Of a stretch of 64,000 nt of DNA, positions 53,829 through 62,709 are shown one piece after another. The notes under the pieces are model-generated. The model was not told where the DNA came from. It saw nothing but the letters and a program-made list of their open reading frames with translations, and made no database searches. A program made the position numbers and the translations under genes. Source of the stretch: DATLWN01 sp964422615 (lineage in GTDB: Bacteria; Pseudomonadota; Zetaproteobacteria; Mariprofundales; Mariprofundaceae); assembly GCA_964422615.1 (NCBI GenBank), contig CAYRBJ010000001.1, positions 74,038 to 138,037 on the forward strand. The letters run 5' to 3'. Every line of letters starts with the position of its first letter. The stretch's first letter is position 1.

Positions 53829-55043
53829 CTATGGCGCCATGTCATCCAATAGTTCGATCCAGTGGCGGACGGGTAGCGTGGAGCGGGCGGCCAGGTGCAT
53901 CTGGCAGCCGATATTGGCGGTGACGATCTGCTCGGGGCTGCCGCTGGCAAGCGCTGCTAGTTTCTGCTGCAGCAGTTGCTGCGACAGTGCCGGCTGTAGC
54001 AGCGAGTAGGTGCCGGCCGCACCGCAACACAAGTGCGCATCGGGCACCTTCGTCAGCGTGAAGCCGGCACGCTGCAGCAGCGCCTCGATGGCACCCGGCA
54101 AGGCTTGGCCGTGCTGCAGTGTGCACGGCGCATGTACGGCGATTGGGCCCTGTGCTGCTGGCTTCAGGCGCGACAGATCCTCCTGCTGCAGCACCTCGAC
54201 CAGATCGCGACTTATCGCCGATATGAGCGTGGCCTTATCGGCGTAGGCCGGGTCATGGCGCAGCAGATGGGCGTAATCCTTGACCATGACGCCGCAGCCG
54301 CTGGCCGTGGTCACGATGGCCTCGATGCCCGCCTCGACGTGTGACCACCAGGCATCGATGTTGCGCCGGGCCAGATTACAGGCCTCCGCCTCGGCATCCA
54401 GGTGCTGGCTCAGTGCGCCGCAGCATCCGGCCTTTTCGGCTACCAGTAGGGAGATGCCCAGCCGGTCCAGCACGCGCGCGGCAGCGGCGTTGGTCAACGG
54501 CGTGGTCGACGGCTGCACGCAGCCGTCGAGTACCAGCATCCGGCGGGCATGGCGTGGCTCGGGCCAGTCGCCGGCCGACTGGGTGGCGGGAATCTTCGCC
54601 TTGAGCGAGGGAGGGAGCATCGGGCGAACGAGACGGCCGACGGCCAGCAGTGCGGCGAAGCGACGGCGGTGTACAAGCAGCAGGCGCAGGATCCGGCGCA
54701 GCAGGCGTTCGCGCACGGGACGTCCGACCTGTCGCGCCACCACGCTGCGGCCGATGTCCAGCAGATGGCCGTAGTGCACCCCGGATGGGCAGGTCGTTTC
54801 GCAGGCACGGCAGTTCAGGCAGCGGTCCAGATGCGCCTGTACCTTCTCGGTGGCGGCATGGCCTTCGAGCACCTGCTTGATCAGGTAGATGCGCCCGCGC
54901 GGGCCGTCCAGCTCGTCGCCCAGGATCTGGTAGGTCGGGCAGGTGGCGGTGCAGAATCCGCAATGCACGCAGGAGCGCAGGATCGCATCGGCATCCTGCC
55001 CCACGGGCGTTTTCCCGAACGCATCGTTTAGTGACGTCTGCAT
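53829..55043 (-). CDS. glcF: Glycolate oxidase iron-sulfur subunit
   Basis: Carries electrons from the flavin subunits to the membrane quinone pool. The 404-residue protein has two 4Fe-4S motifs, CVHCGFCTATCP and CLNCRACETTCPSG, and two CCG domains (EKAGCCGALSQHL, DAHLCCGAAGTYSL). It is the last gene of the minus-strand operon; glcE ends two bases before its start region. Confidence 0.95.
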   Translation of the reverse strand: MQTSLNDAFGKTPVGQDADAILRSCVHCGFCTATCPTYQILGDELDGPRGRIYLIKQVLEGHAATEKVQAHLDRCLNCRACETTCPSGVHYGHLLDIGRSVVARQVGRPVRERLLRRILRLLLVHRRRFAALLAVGRLVRPMLPPSLKAKIPATQSAGDWPEPRHARRMLVLDGCVQPSTTPLTNAAAARVLDRLGISLLVAEKAGCCGALSQHLDAEAEACNLARRNIDAWWSHVEAGIEAIVTTASGCGVMVKDYAHLLRHDPAYADKATLISAISRDLVEVLQQEDLSRLKPAAQGPIAVHAPCTLQHGQALPGAIEALLQRAGFTLTKVPDAHLCCGAAGTYSLLQPALSQQLLQQKLAALASGSPEQIVTANIGCQMHLAARSTLPVRHWIELLDDMAP

Positions 55044-55045
55044 GG

Positions 55046-56110
55046 CTATAGCCCTTCGTACATGCGCCCGGGGTTCAGGATGCCGGCCGGGTCGAAGGCC
55101 TGCTTCAGCCTCCGGTGCAGCTGCCACAGTCCGTTTGGCAGGGGGTGGAAGTCCACGGCCGGCGCATCCGTATGGAACAGCGCGGCATGACCGCCGAGTG
55201 CTTCGGCAGCGGCACGCACCCGATCGGCCGGTTCATCGCTGGCAAGCCAGCGCTGGGCTCCGCCCCAGTCGATCAGCCAGTCGCCTGCGATCTCCGGTTG
55301 CGGCGCAGCCGGCGGCAGGGCGAGGCGCCACATCGGCCGCGCATCGTCGAAGAACGGCAGGTGGCGTTCACGCAGTTCCGCCCAGAATACCGCATCCTTC
55401 GGCAGCATCTCACCGGAGACGTGCTCCGGAATCGAGGTGACGGCGCTGGCGGCACCGGAAAAGCGCAGGTACAGCTGTCCGTCGGCCCAGGCGGTGGCCG
55501 ACAGCGGCAGCGGCTGGCCGGCCAGCCGGTTCATCTGTGTCAGCGCCTCGGTCGGCGTACAGGCCTGCATCAGTGTCAGTTTCCTCTCGGGCATAGGCAG
55601 CACCTTCAGGCTAACATCGAGCAGCACGCCGAGGGTGCCCAAGGCACCGGCCATCAGCCGGGCGGCGTCGTAGCCGGCCACGTTCTTCATCACCTCACCG
55701 CCGAAATGCAGCAGCTCGCCCTTGCCGTTGATCACATGGCAACCCAGCACGAAGTCCCTTGCCGAGCCGGTAAAGGGGCGGCGCGGGCCGGACAGGTTGC
55801 AGGCCACGGTGCCGCCGAGGGTGGCACCATCGCCCCAGTGCGGCGGCTCAAACGCCAGCATCTGACCCTGGGCCGCCAGCAGAGCCTCGATATCGGCCAA
55901 TGGCGTGCCGGCGCGGGCGGTCAGCACCAGCTCGGTCGGCTCATAGGCGATGACGCCGCGGTGCCCGCCGACGGTGAGCGATGTGCCCTCTATCGGCCGC
56001 CCGTAGAACGCCTTGCTGCCACCACCACTGATCCTAAGCGGTGTGCGGCCTGCATGGGCCTCGGTGACCTGCTGGCGCAGAACCTCGGTCTGATCCTGGT
56101 CTCCGCCCAT
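55046..56110 (-). CDS. glcE: Glycolate oxidase FAD-binding subunit GlcE
   Basis: Second flavin-type subunit of glycolate oxidase. The 354-residue PCMH-type protein has LRISGGGSKAFYGRP, VIAYEPTELVLTARAGTPLADIEALLA, the FAD motif WGDGATLGGTVACNLSGPRR and LHFGGEVMKNVAGYDAARLMAGALGTLG. It ends PAGILNPGRMYEGL, like GlcE. ATG 56110 overlaps the glcD stop (ATGA). Confidence 0.94.
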   Translation of the reverse strand: MGGDQDQTEVLRQQVTEAHAGRTPLRISGGGSKAFYGRPIEGTSLTVGGHRGVIAYEPTELVLTARAGTPLADIEALLAAQGQMLAFEPPHWGDGATLGGTVACNLSGPRRPFTGSARDFVLGCHVINGKGELLHFGGEVMKNVAGYDAARLMAGALGTLGVLLDVSLKVLPMPERKLTLMQACTPTEALTQMNRLAGQPLPLSATAWADGQLYLRFSGAASAVTSIPEHVSGEMLPKDAVFWAELRERHLPFFDDARPMWRLALPPAAPQPEIAGDWLIDWGGAQRWLASDEPADRVRAAAEALGGHAALFHTDAPAVDFHPLPNGLWQLHRRLKQAFDPAGILNPGRMYEGL

Positions 56111-57582
56111 CAGAATCGCTCCAGGTCGGGGTGAGGCAGGTTGCCGCCATGCACGTGCATGGAGCCGAATTCGGCGCAGCGGTGCAGCGACGGCACGGCC
56201 TTGCCGGGATTCAGCAATCCCTCGGGATCGAAGGCATGCTTGATGGCGTGGAACTGGGTCAGTTCGGCGGCACCGAACTGCACGCACATCTGGTTGATCT
56301 TCTCCATGCCCACGCCGTGCTCGCCGGTGATGCTGCCGCCCATCTCGACGCATAGCTCCAGGATGCTGCCGCCGAAGGCCTCGGCTCGTGCCAGCTCTCC
56401 CGGCTTGTTGGCATCGTACAGGATCAGCGGGTGCAGGTTGCCGTCGCCGGCGTGGAACACGTTGGCCACGGACAAATCGAACTGTTCGGAAAGCTCGTTG
56501 ATGCGCCGCAGCACCAGCGGCAGATGCCGGCGCGGGATGGTACCGTCCATGCAATAGTAGTCCGGCGCTAGGCGGCCGACGGCCGGGAAGGCGGATTTGC
56601 GACCCTTCCAGAACATCGCGCGCTCGGCCTCATCCCTGGCCAGCCGTACCTCGGTGGCACCGCTGTGCTCGAGGATCTGCCGCACCCGCGCCACCTGCTC
56701 GTCCACCCCCTCGCGCGTGCCGTCCAGTTCGCACAGCAGGATCGCCGCCGCCTCGCGTGGGTAGCCGGCATGCGCGAAGTCCTCGGCGGCACGAATGGCC
56801 AGGTTATCCATCATTTCCAACCCGGCGGGGATGACACCCGCAGTGATGATGGCGCCGACCGCACTCCCGGCCCTCTCCACGTCATCGAACGCCGCCAGCA
56901 TCACCTCGGCCTGTTCCGGCACCGGCAGCAGGCGCACCGTCACCTCGACCACCACGCCGAGCATGCCCTCGGAGCCGGTGACAAGGGCCAGCAGGTCGTA
57001 GCCGGGGCTGTCCAGTGCCTCGCTGCCGATAACCAGCAGCTCGCCCTCGGGCATCACGAGCTTGATCTGCAGGATGTTGTGTACGGTCAGCCCGTATTTC
57101 AGGCAATGCACGCCACCCGAGTTTTCCGCCACGTTGCCGCCGATGGTGCAGGCGATCTGTGATGAGGGATCCGGGGCGTAATACAGGCCGAACGGTGCGG
57201 CCGCCTCGGAGATGGCAAGGTTGCGCACCCCGGGCTGCACCCGGGCGATGCGGCCGACGGGGTCGATCGCCAGCACACCATTGAGCTTGGCCAGTCCCAG
57301 CAGCACGCCATGCGGATGCGGCAATGCCCCGCCGGACAGCCCGGTGCCCGCCCCACGCGCCACCACCGGCACGCCATGACGATGGCACAGGCGCATCACG
57401 GCCTGCACCTCGTCAACCGTGCTCGGCAACACGGTGATCCACGGTTGTTGCCGGTAGGCCGACAGCCCGTCGCATTCGTACGGGTGCAGATCCTCGGGCT
57501 CGGAGAGCACACTGTCGGCCGGCAGCAATGCGAGCAGTTGCGCGACCAGCTTGGCCTTGCCGATGCCGCCGTCTTCGCTCAT
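56110..57582 (-). CDS. glcD: Glycolate oxidase subunit GlcD
   Basis: Catalytic FAD subunit that oxidises glycolate (or D-lactate or a similar 2-hydroxy acid) to the 2-oxo acid. The 490-residue protein has VPVVARGAGTGLSGGALPHPHGVLLGL, AENSGGVHCLKYGLTVHN, LLALVTGSEGMLGVVVEVTVRL, NVFHAGDGNLHPLILYD and GGSITGEHGVGMEK. Substrate cannot be fixed by eye. ATG 57582 overlaps the upstream kinase stop (ATGA). The usual E. coli neighbours glcC and glcG/B are absent. Confidence 0.94.
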   Translation of the reverse strand: MSEDGGIGKAKLVAQLLALLPADSVLSEPEDLHPYECDGLSAYRQQPWITVLPSTVDEVQAVMRLCHRHGVPVVARGAGTGLSGGALPHPHGVLLGLAKLNGVLAIDPVGRIARVQPGVRNLAISEAAAPFGLYYAPDPSSQIACTIGGNVAENSGGVHCLKYGLTVHNILQIKLVMPEGELLVIGSEALDSPGYDLLALVTGSEGMLGVVVEVTVRLLPVPEQAEVMLAAFDDVERAGSAVGAIITAGVIPAGLEMMDNLAIRAAEDFAHAGYPREAAAILLCELDGTREGVDEQVARVRQILEHSGATEVRLARDEAERAMFWKGRKSAFPAVGRLAPDYYCMDGTIPRRHLPLVLRRINELSEQFDLSVANVFHAGDGNLHPLILYDANKPGELARAEAFGGSILELCVEMGGSITGEHGVGMEKINQMCVQFGAAELTQFHAIKHAFDPEGLLNPGKAVPSLHRCAEFGSMHVHGGNLPHPDLERF

Positions 57583-58910
57583 CCGTCGGCCAGCCCGCGC
57601 AGGCGACGGTAGACCGTGGTCAACGCCTGATCGTCGCCGACGTTACCGGGGAAGATCACCACCGGCAGATCGGGATAGCGCGGATGGTCCGCCGGGCAGC
57701 GCACCACCGAGCATCCGGCCAGCACCTGACCCAGCACGCGTGAGGTGCCGAGAGCCAGTCCATCGCTCAGCACATCGTTCGAGGTGATGCCCCCCTTGCT
57801 GATCAAAAAACCGATCGATGCCGGCAAGCCCCGTACCACGTCCATCAGGAATGCCGATACCCGCTCGCCGAAGGCCAGACGCGCCGCCAGGTCGGCGAAG
57901 GTCTTTTCCGTGCGGCTGGTATAGATCACCGGGGTCTCGTCCCGTGCATGGGCGGCCGCGGCCTTGTCGAGGGTTTCGGCCAGCAGGGCGGTGCGATCCG
58001 TGGCGATGCGCTCGACATCGACCTCGATGCCAATGATGCCGGGTTGGCGTAGCAGGGCCTGCAGCTGCGCTGTGGTCTTCTTGACATGGGAGCCGACGAT
58101 AACGGCACCGGCCTTGCCGCCGCGCACGTATTGCGCCATGTCCGTGGCGGCCACCGGCTGCGGTCCGAGGCGGGCCAGCGAGGTCAGCAGGCTGGCGGCG
58201 CTGCGGAACAGGAAACGCTTACCGGAAGCCGCCGCGGCCTGGATCTGTGCCGCAAAGCGGTCGAGATCCGCCTGGGTCTCGGCATCGACGACGGCGCAGG
58301 CATTGCCGTGCAGCGCAGCCAGGCGCGCCGAGATATCGCCGCGCACATCATTCAGGGTATACCGCTCGACCTGCTCAGCGCCGATGCGGCCGCCGGTCTT
58401 TTCGCTCACGTAATCGGGCAGATGGCTGTGGCGGTAGCCGAACACGGAATCCTTCGCGAATTCCGTCTCGTGTACCGGCACGGCCTCACCGTCGGCCAGC
58501 AGGTAATGCACGGAATTTCGCGTGAAGCGTCCACCCTCGAAGAAGGCCGGCACCAGGAAATGCGCATCGAACGCCCCCAGCTCTTCGGCGATCACATCGG
58601 TCTCGACCGGATAATGGCCGCGCAGCGTCGAATCGGAACGGCTGACCAGGATCGGGTTGATCGCCAAGCCTTCCGCTGCCAGCTGTGCCAGCGCCGTGCG
58701 CACGTTGACGCAGGCCTCGCGCGTCACCGTTTCTGCTTTTTGTGCCGACATGCCGCGTGTATTGGTCAGCACAAAGAACAGCGGCGAGTTGTCGCGCAAG
58801 GCCTCGACGAGCGTCGGCACGTCCCAGCGTGTCAGCAGCAGGCAGTCGTGTACCGTCTGCGACCCGGTCGGGTCATCGTCGAGCACGATGATTTTCGTGG
58901 CCTGCTCCAT
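57579..58910 (-). CDS. Four-carbon acid sugar kinase family protein
   Basis: A 443-residue kinase of the DUF1537 (OtnK/DtnK) family. IIVLDDDPTGSQTVHDC at the N-terminus, DSTLRGHYPVETDV with the Asp-Arg pair, and the C-terminal ATP motif GFLISKGGITSNDVLSDGLAL are hallmarks. Known members phosphorylate D-threonate, D-erythronate or 3-oxo-tetronate after oxidation by a dehydrogenase. Here it sits between a TPP enzyme and glcD, so a 2-hydroxy acid oxidised by GlcDEF may belong to the same route; this is inference. Confidence 0.88.
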   Translation of the reverse strand: MEQATKIIVLDDDPTGSQTVHDCLLLTRWDVPTLVEALRDNSPLFFVLTNTRGMSAQKAETVTREACVNVRTALAQLAAEGLAINPILVSRSDSTLRGHYPVETDVIAEELGAFDAHFLVPAFFEGGRFTRNSVHYLLADGEAVPVHETEFAKDSVFGYRHSHLPDYVSEKTGGRIGAEQVERYTLNDVRGDISARLAALHGNACAVVDAETQADLDRFAAQIQAAAASGKRFLFRSAASLLTSLARLGPQPVAATDMAQYVRGGKAGAVIVGSHVKKTTAQLQALLRQPGIIGIEVDVERIATDRTALLAETLDKAAAAHARDETPVIYTSRTEKTFADLAARLAFGERVSAFLMDVVRGLPASIGFLISKGGITSNDVLSDGLALGTSRVLGQVLAGCSVVRCPADHPRYPDLPVVIFPGNVGDDQALTTVYRRLRGLADG

Positions 58911-58914
58911 GGGC

Positions 58915-61107
58915 TTATTTGAGCAGGTTCTGCGCCCGTTCGGCCATGGCCTCGGCGGTGATGCCGTTGAAGGCCATGATCTCGTCGGCCGAGGCGGTGG
59001 TCTCGCCGCGCTTCCAGCAGAAGGTGTCGCGCTTTGCTGCCCGTGTGCGCAGCAGCACCGGCTCCAGCGATGCGGAGGGGCCGCCGCTGACGGCGATCAG
59101 GGCATCGCCATCGAACAGCGCGTTGAAGTGGTCGTCGTCCATGAAGGTGTTGTCCGGCTGGGACACGGTATCCCAGGCAATGTCGGTTTCGCGGTACAAC
59201 AGACGCGGATTGACCACCGCGACGATGCGCACGCGGTAGCCATTTGTCTCCAGGGCATCCTTGGCGGCGAACACCGGCAACAGCACCATATCGCCGGTCA
59301 CGGCGAACACGACGGCGCCCTTGTCCCCATTGGTGCTTTGATAGATCGTCGCTGCGCCCTGCTCGACCGCCTTTTTCGAGGTGGCCAGATCCATGTACAC
59401 CGGCAGCGGGCTCTTCGAGGCGATGATGACCATACCCTTGTTGACGCTGTCGGTGGCGTATGCGTAGGCAGTCTGGATGCTGTTCGCATCGCACGGGAAC
59501 AGCGGGAACACGTTGCCGTTGCGCATCATGGCGGCGAAATGATTCTCGATTTCCGGGCGCTGGTGCGTCCAGCCGTTGCGTCCCTGCTCCAGGGCACCGG
59601 CCGTGAACATGCAGACGATCGACGGCGTCTTGCGGCGCAGTTCCGCCATCGCCTGTGTCACCGTCTGCACAATCGGCCAGCCGTTGATGGCGAATGATTC
59701 GTAGGACAGCCAAAGTGCCCGGGAGCCGAACAGGGCCAGGCCGGCGGCAAGACCGGCGCAGGCGTCCTCGTTCAGCGGCTCGTACACCTGGCCGTTCGGC
59801 TCCTGGTTGTACAGCGGGTCGCGCGAGGGGTGGCGGATCTTCAGCGCGTCGTTGATGTTCTTCATGGCCGAGGCCTCGTTGCCGTCGGCGTTGGTGACGA
59901 CGAAGCGCGGATCGGCCTTGCCCATCTGTGCCACCAGCGCACCCATGGCCGTCGACGGAACGGCCTTGTCGCCCAGCTTGAACTTCTCCATGGTCAGCTT
60001 CGGCATCGGCACGATGTCCAGCTCATGCTCGGTGACGACGGTCCTGGCGGCCGGGCCACCGCCAGCGCGTGAGAAGTTGTCGCGCACGATCTGCCATGCT
60101 TCGGTCGGCAGGGCGCGCCGCTTCAGGCCGTCGATGATATGCGGCTGATCGAGCGTATCTTTCGGGTACAGGTTGTGCGACTTGGCGCCAACCGTGTGCA
60201 CGCCGGCGCCCTTCAACTGCTTGATGATGAACGCCGTCAGCGTACCGCCCAGCGCCGATCGGGCCGCCTTATCGACGCCCTGCAGCACGGCCTTGGCGAA
60301 CGCCAGGCGCTGACCGTGCGAAAAACGGGTGCTGTCCACATAGGGCAGTTCCTGGCCGCTGTCGTCGAAGTCCCTGGCATCGACCAGTACGACCTCGCCG
60401 AAGCCGTGGCCTCGCCAGTAGGCGATCATCTCGTCGTTCGTCAGGTGCGACACCATCGAGTGATGTTCCTGTGAATAGCCGTTCCACACCAGTACCGGCA
60501 GGAAGTTCGTCACGTTCGGGAAGGCGGTGTGGAAATGCATCATGCTGTTCAGCACGTACGGCTCGCCCATGCCACCATCGCCGATGGTCACCGGGAACAG
60601 CTTGCCGGGATGCAGCAGGGCGCCGGACATGGCGAAATGCTGCCCCTGCCCGAGCGGGCCGGCTGGTGACAACAGGCCCGGGATGGCTCCGGACAGATGG
60701 CCGAGCAGGCCATCCTTTTCCCGGAAGCGAGTCATCATGTCGTCCATGGTATGGATACCCATCTCCTCAAGCGAGGAATCGAGGAACATCGACGAATAGA
60801 AGCCCGGCGCGTGGTGTCCGACCTCGGTGACGATGTTCGTGTGTCCCAGCATGACCAGGGCAGCGTGCGCCTCGGCGCTGGAGGCAAAGCCGCCAGGGTG
60901 GCCGGAGCCCTTCGAACCGGTCACCTGCAGTGTCAGGTAGCGCAGCGCATCGGCCGCCAGTAGCGCCTGGTAGGCAGCTCGTTCGTCCCCCGCATTGGGA
61001 ATCGCGGCCTGGCCTTCGGCGATCACCGCCGACGCGGCCTGGCTGTCGAAATCCGACCATTTTTCGCCGAAATGCTGGATGCCTTGGCAGAATGCGGGTG
61101 TGTTCAT
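58915..61107 (-). CDS. TPP-dependent transketolase/phosphoketolase-like enzyme
   Basis: A 730-residue thiamine diphosphate enzyme. N-terminal domain: GSKGSGHPGGFASSAEAHAAL, GLLGHLSGAIPGLLSPAGPLGQGQHF, and the TPP motif VTIGDGGMGEP...PVLVWNGY. Middle Pyr domain: RFVVTNADGNEASAMKN, NEDACAGLAAGLALFG and a C-terminal transketolase domain (GDMVLLPVFAAKDAL). The layout fits the transketolase/phosphoketolase superfamily; relatives are often labelled phosphoketolase-like or, doubtfully, xylulose 5-phosphate 3-epimerase. The substrate is unknown. First gene of the kinase-glcDEF operon, divergent from iclR. Confidence 0.8.
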   Translation of the reverse strand: MNTPAFCQGIQHFGEKWSDFDSQAASAVIAEGQAAIPNAGDERAAYQALLAADALRYLTLQVTGSKGSGHPGGFASSAEAHAALVMLGHTNIVTEVGHHAPGFYSSMFLDSSLEEMGIHTMDDMMTRFREKDGLLGHLSGAIPGLLSPAGPLGQGQHFAMSGALLHPGKLFPVTIGDGGMGEPYVLNSMMHFHTAFPNVTNFLPVLVWNGYSQEHHSMVSHLTNDEMIAYWRGHGFGEVVLVDARDFDDSGQELPYVDSTRFSHGQRLAFAKAVLQGVDKAARSALGGTLTAFIIKQLKGAGVHTVGAKSHNLYPKDTLDQPHIIDGLKRRALPTEAWQIVRDNFSRAGGGPAARTVVTEHELDIVPMPKLTMEKFKLGDKAVPSTAMGALVAQMGKADPRFVVTNADGNEASAMKNINDALKIRHPSRDPLYNQEPNGQVYEPLNEDACAGLAAGLALFGSRALWLSYESFAINGWPIVQTVTQAMAELRRKTPSIVCMFTAGALEQGRNGWTHQRPEIENHFAAMMRNGNVFPLFPCDANSIQTAYAYATDSVNKGMVIIASKSPLPVYMDLATSKKAVEQGAATIYQSTNGDKGAVVFAVTGDMVLLPVFAAKDALETNGYRVRIVAVVNPRLLYRETDIAWDTVSQPDNTFMDDDHFNALFDGDALIAVSGGPSASLEPVLLRTRAAKRDTFCWKRGETTASADEIMAFNGITAEAMAERAQNLLK

Positions 61108-61181
61108 GGTCGTGCTCCTCAGCAGGGAATCATGGCGGGCTTTACCAGCCCGGATGCCGAAACCCTACCGAATCACTCCTC

Positions 61182-61216
61182 ATTGCGCAATACATAATTG
61201 ATTTCATAATGCGAAA
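61182..61216. promoter_or_regulatory. Probable IclR-type operator pair
   Basis: The 127-base gap between the divergent starts holds a perfect palindrome ATTGCGCAAT (61182-61191) and the imperfect palindrome TTTCATAATGCGAAA (61202-61216), an IclR-family-like TTTC...GAAA site. ATAAT and CGCAAT/ATTGCG elements recur between them. This is the natural place for autoregulation and control of the glc operon. Confidence 0.5.
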
Positions 61217-61234
61217 TGTGTAGTGTGGCGGTCC

Positions 61235-61984
61235 ATGAGCAATGTACCCCATATCCAGGTCATCGATCGCATGGCGGCGCTGCTGGACAGCCTGGCACGA
61301 CACGGTCAAGCCAGTCTCAAGCTGCTGGCCGCCGACACCGGCCTGCACAGTTCCACCGCCTTTCGGATTCTTGCCTCACTGCAACAGCATGGCTGGGTGA
61401 TGCGCGACAGTAACGCAACCTACAGGCTGGGCGGCGGGCTGATGCGCTACGCCGCGCGCGCCGGGCGGGAGGTCGACCTGAAGCAGGCGGCATTGCCGGT
61501 CATGGCGACGCTGCGCGACCAGACCGGCGAGACGGTCAACCTGACCCTGCGCGAGGGCGACGAGGTCATCTATGTCGAGCGCGCGATATCCCATCGCCTG
61601 ATGCGGGTGGAGCAGGTCATCGGCAGCCGTGCACCGCTGCATGTGACAGCCGTGGGCAAACTGATGCTGGGCGAGGAAACGGCGGACGACTGTCTCGAGT
61701 ATGGCCGGCGAACCGGCTTGCCGGCCTACACGGACAACACCATCACCGCACCGCAGCGACTGCTCGAGGCGGTGCGGTCCGCCAGTTCCCGGGGATATGC
61801 CTTTGATGACGAGGAGGCCGAACTCGGCGTTGGCTGCATCGGCGTCCTGGTGCGTGATGCCGGCGGCATGGCGGTGGCCGGCCTGTCCATTTCGGCCCCG
61901 CGGGAACGGCGCCGGGACGAATGGATCCCGCTGCTGCAGGAGGCCGGCCGGCAGCTGTCGCAGAGGCTTGGACACTTCGGCTGA
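61235..61984 (+). CDS. IclR-family transcriptional regulator
   Basis: A 249-residue regulator. N-terminal winged HTH (VIDRMAALLDSLARHGQASLKLLAADTGLHSSTAFRILASLQQHGWV) and C-terminal effector domain with GETVNLTLREGDEVIYVERA, LHVTAVGKLML and GYAFDDEEAELGVGCIGVLVRD. It is divergent from the TPP-enzyme operon and most likely controls it in response to a small acid; glyoxylate, which represses or releases several IclR proteins, is a candidate. ATG 61235 (MSNVPH) is chosen over 61223. Confidence 0.92.
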   Translation: MSNVPHIQVIDRMAALLDSLARHGQASLKLLAADTGLHSSTAFRILASLQQHGWVMRDSNATYRLGGGLMRYAARAGREVDLKQAALPVMATLRDQTGETVNLTLREGDEVIYVERAISHRLMRVEQVIGSRAPLHVTAVGKLMLGEETADDCLEYGRRTGLPAYTDNTITAPQRLLEAVRSASSRGYAFDDEEAELGVGCIGVLVRDAGGMAVAGLSISAPRERRRDEWIPLLQEAGRQLSQRLGHFG

Positions 61985-62089
61985 GGATATTGCATCGAGG
62001 TAATGACCGTGGGCCTAAACCTTTAGCCTATGCCCCTGTCCTTTTGACGGCCTGAGCATGGACGTCAGGATGCACTGAATGAATCAGCG

Positions 62090-62368
62090 CGCCATTGGTT
62101 TCGCAGTGCTTCCGAACACATGATCCCAAACGGCGCTGGTCACGCCGTAGCAACCCGATTGATCGGTGTGGTGGTGTATGCGTGCCAGTGTTTACGTCGC
62201 TTCAGCCAGGCATTGTCGAGGTGCCAATGGTGGATCGCGTGGTGCGTGATGCCGAAGGCCAGGTAACCGTTAAGTACGCCGAGTGTCAAAGCGCAGGCGT
62301 ATCGTAGATTTCCAAGGAACATGAATGCCGGAAGAAAGACCAGCGTGGCATTCAACGAGGCGCTCAGG
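62090..62368 (-). pseudogene. Truncated copy of the fatty acid hydroxylase gene
   Basis: These 279 bases are a direct repeat of 63421-63700, more than 90 percent identical by eye over the full length. On the minus strand it encodes the C-terminal 90 or so codons of the intact hydroxylase (LGNLRYACALTLGVLNGYLAFG...HHAIHH), then a one-base deletion (GTGTATGCG against GTGTAATGCG) shifts the frame after HWHA. The N-terminal part is missing; the copy ends exactly where an RsmB-like fragment begins. Confidence 0.85.
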
Positions 62369-62526
62369 GTGCTGAAGCCCGGCGGGCGGCTGGTCTATGC
62401 CGTGTGCTCGACCATCCCGAGGAGAACGAGTGGGTGGTCAAGGATTTCCGCGAGCTCAAATCCTCCGAGCGCCTGTTCCCGTCCGAATCCCACGACGGCT
62501 TCTTCATCGCGGGCTTGGCTAAATAG
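62357..62526 (+). pseudogene. C-terminal fragment of an RsmB/NOP-type methyltransferase
   Basis: From 62357 the frame reads EALRVLKPGGRLVYAVCSTIP, a motif VI region with catalytic Cys. A one-base deletion after CC (62418) shifts frame; it then reads EENEWVVKDFRELKSS, followed by ERLFPSESHDGFFIAGLAK, with the stop at 62524. It is not derived from the intact enzyme at 33.4 kb, whose C-terminus differs. The upstream 85 percent of a normal gene is absent. Confidence 0.75.
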
Positions 62527-62662
62527 ATGCAAGCAACGGGATCAATCGATTCTGACCCTGTTGATTAAGCGATGCAGTTGGTCCGGTCGAGCCGGCGGGT
62601 AAAGGCAGGCCGGCGTAGGGCCTTGATGCCGGGCAGTATGCTCGTGCTTGTCGGTACAGAAA

Positions 62663-62686
62663 GGGAGCGGACTTGAGTCCGTTCCC
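62663..62686 (-). terminator. Probable terminator of the SYLF gene
   Basis: GGGAGCGGACT (62663-62673) pairs with AGTCCGTTCCC (62676-62686) over 11 base pairs with one wobble and a TG loop. On the minus strand it is followed by TTTCT. It lies 24 bases beyond the stop. Confidence 0.6.
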
Positions 62687-62709
62687 CTTCAGGTCTGGAG
62701 CATGAGATC

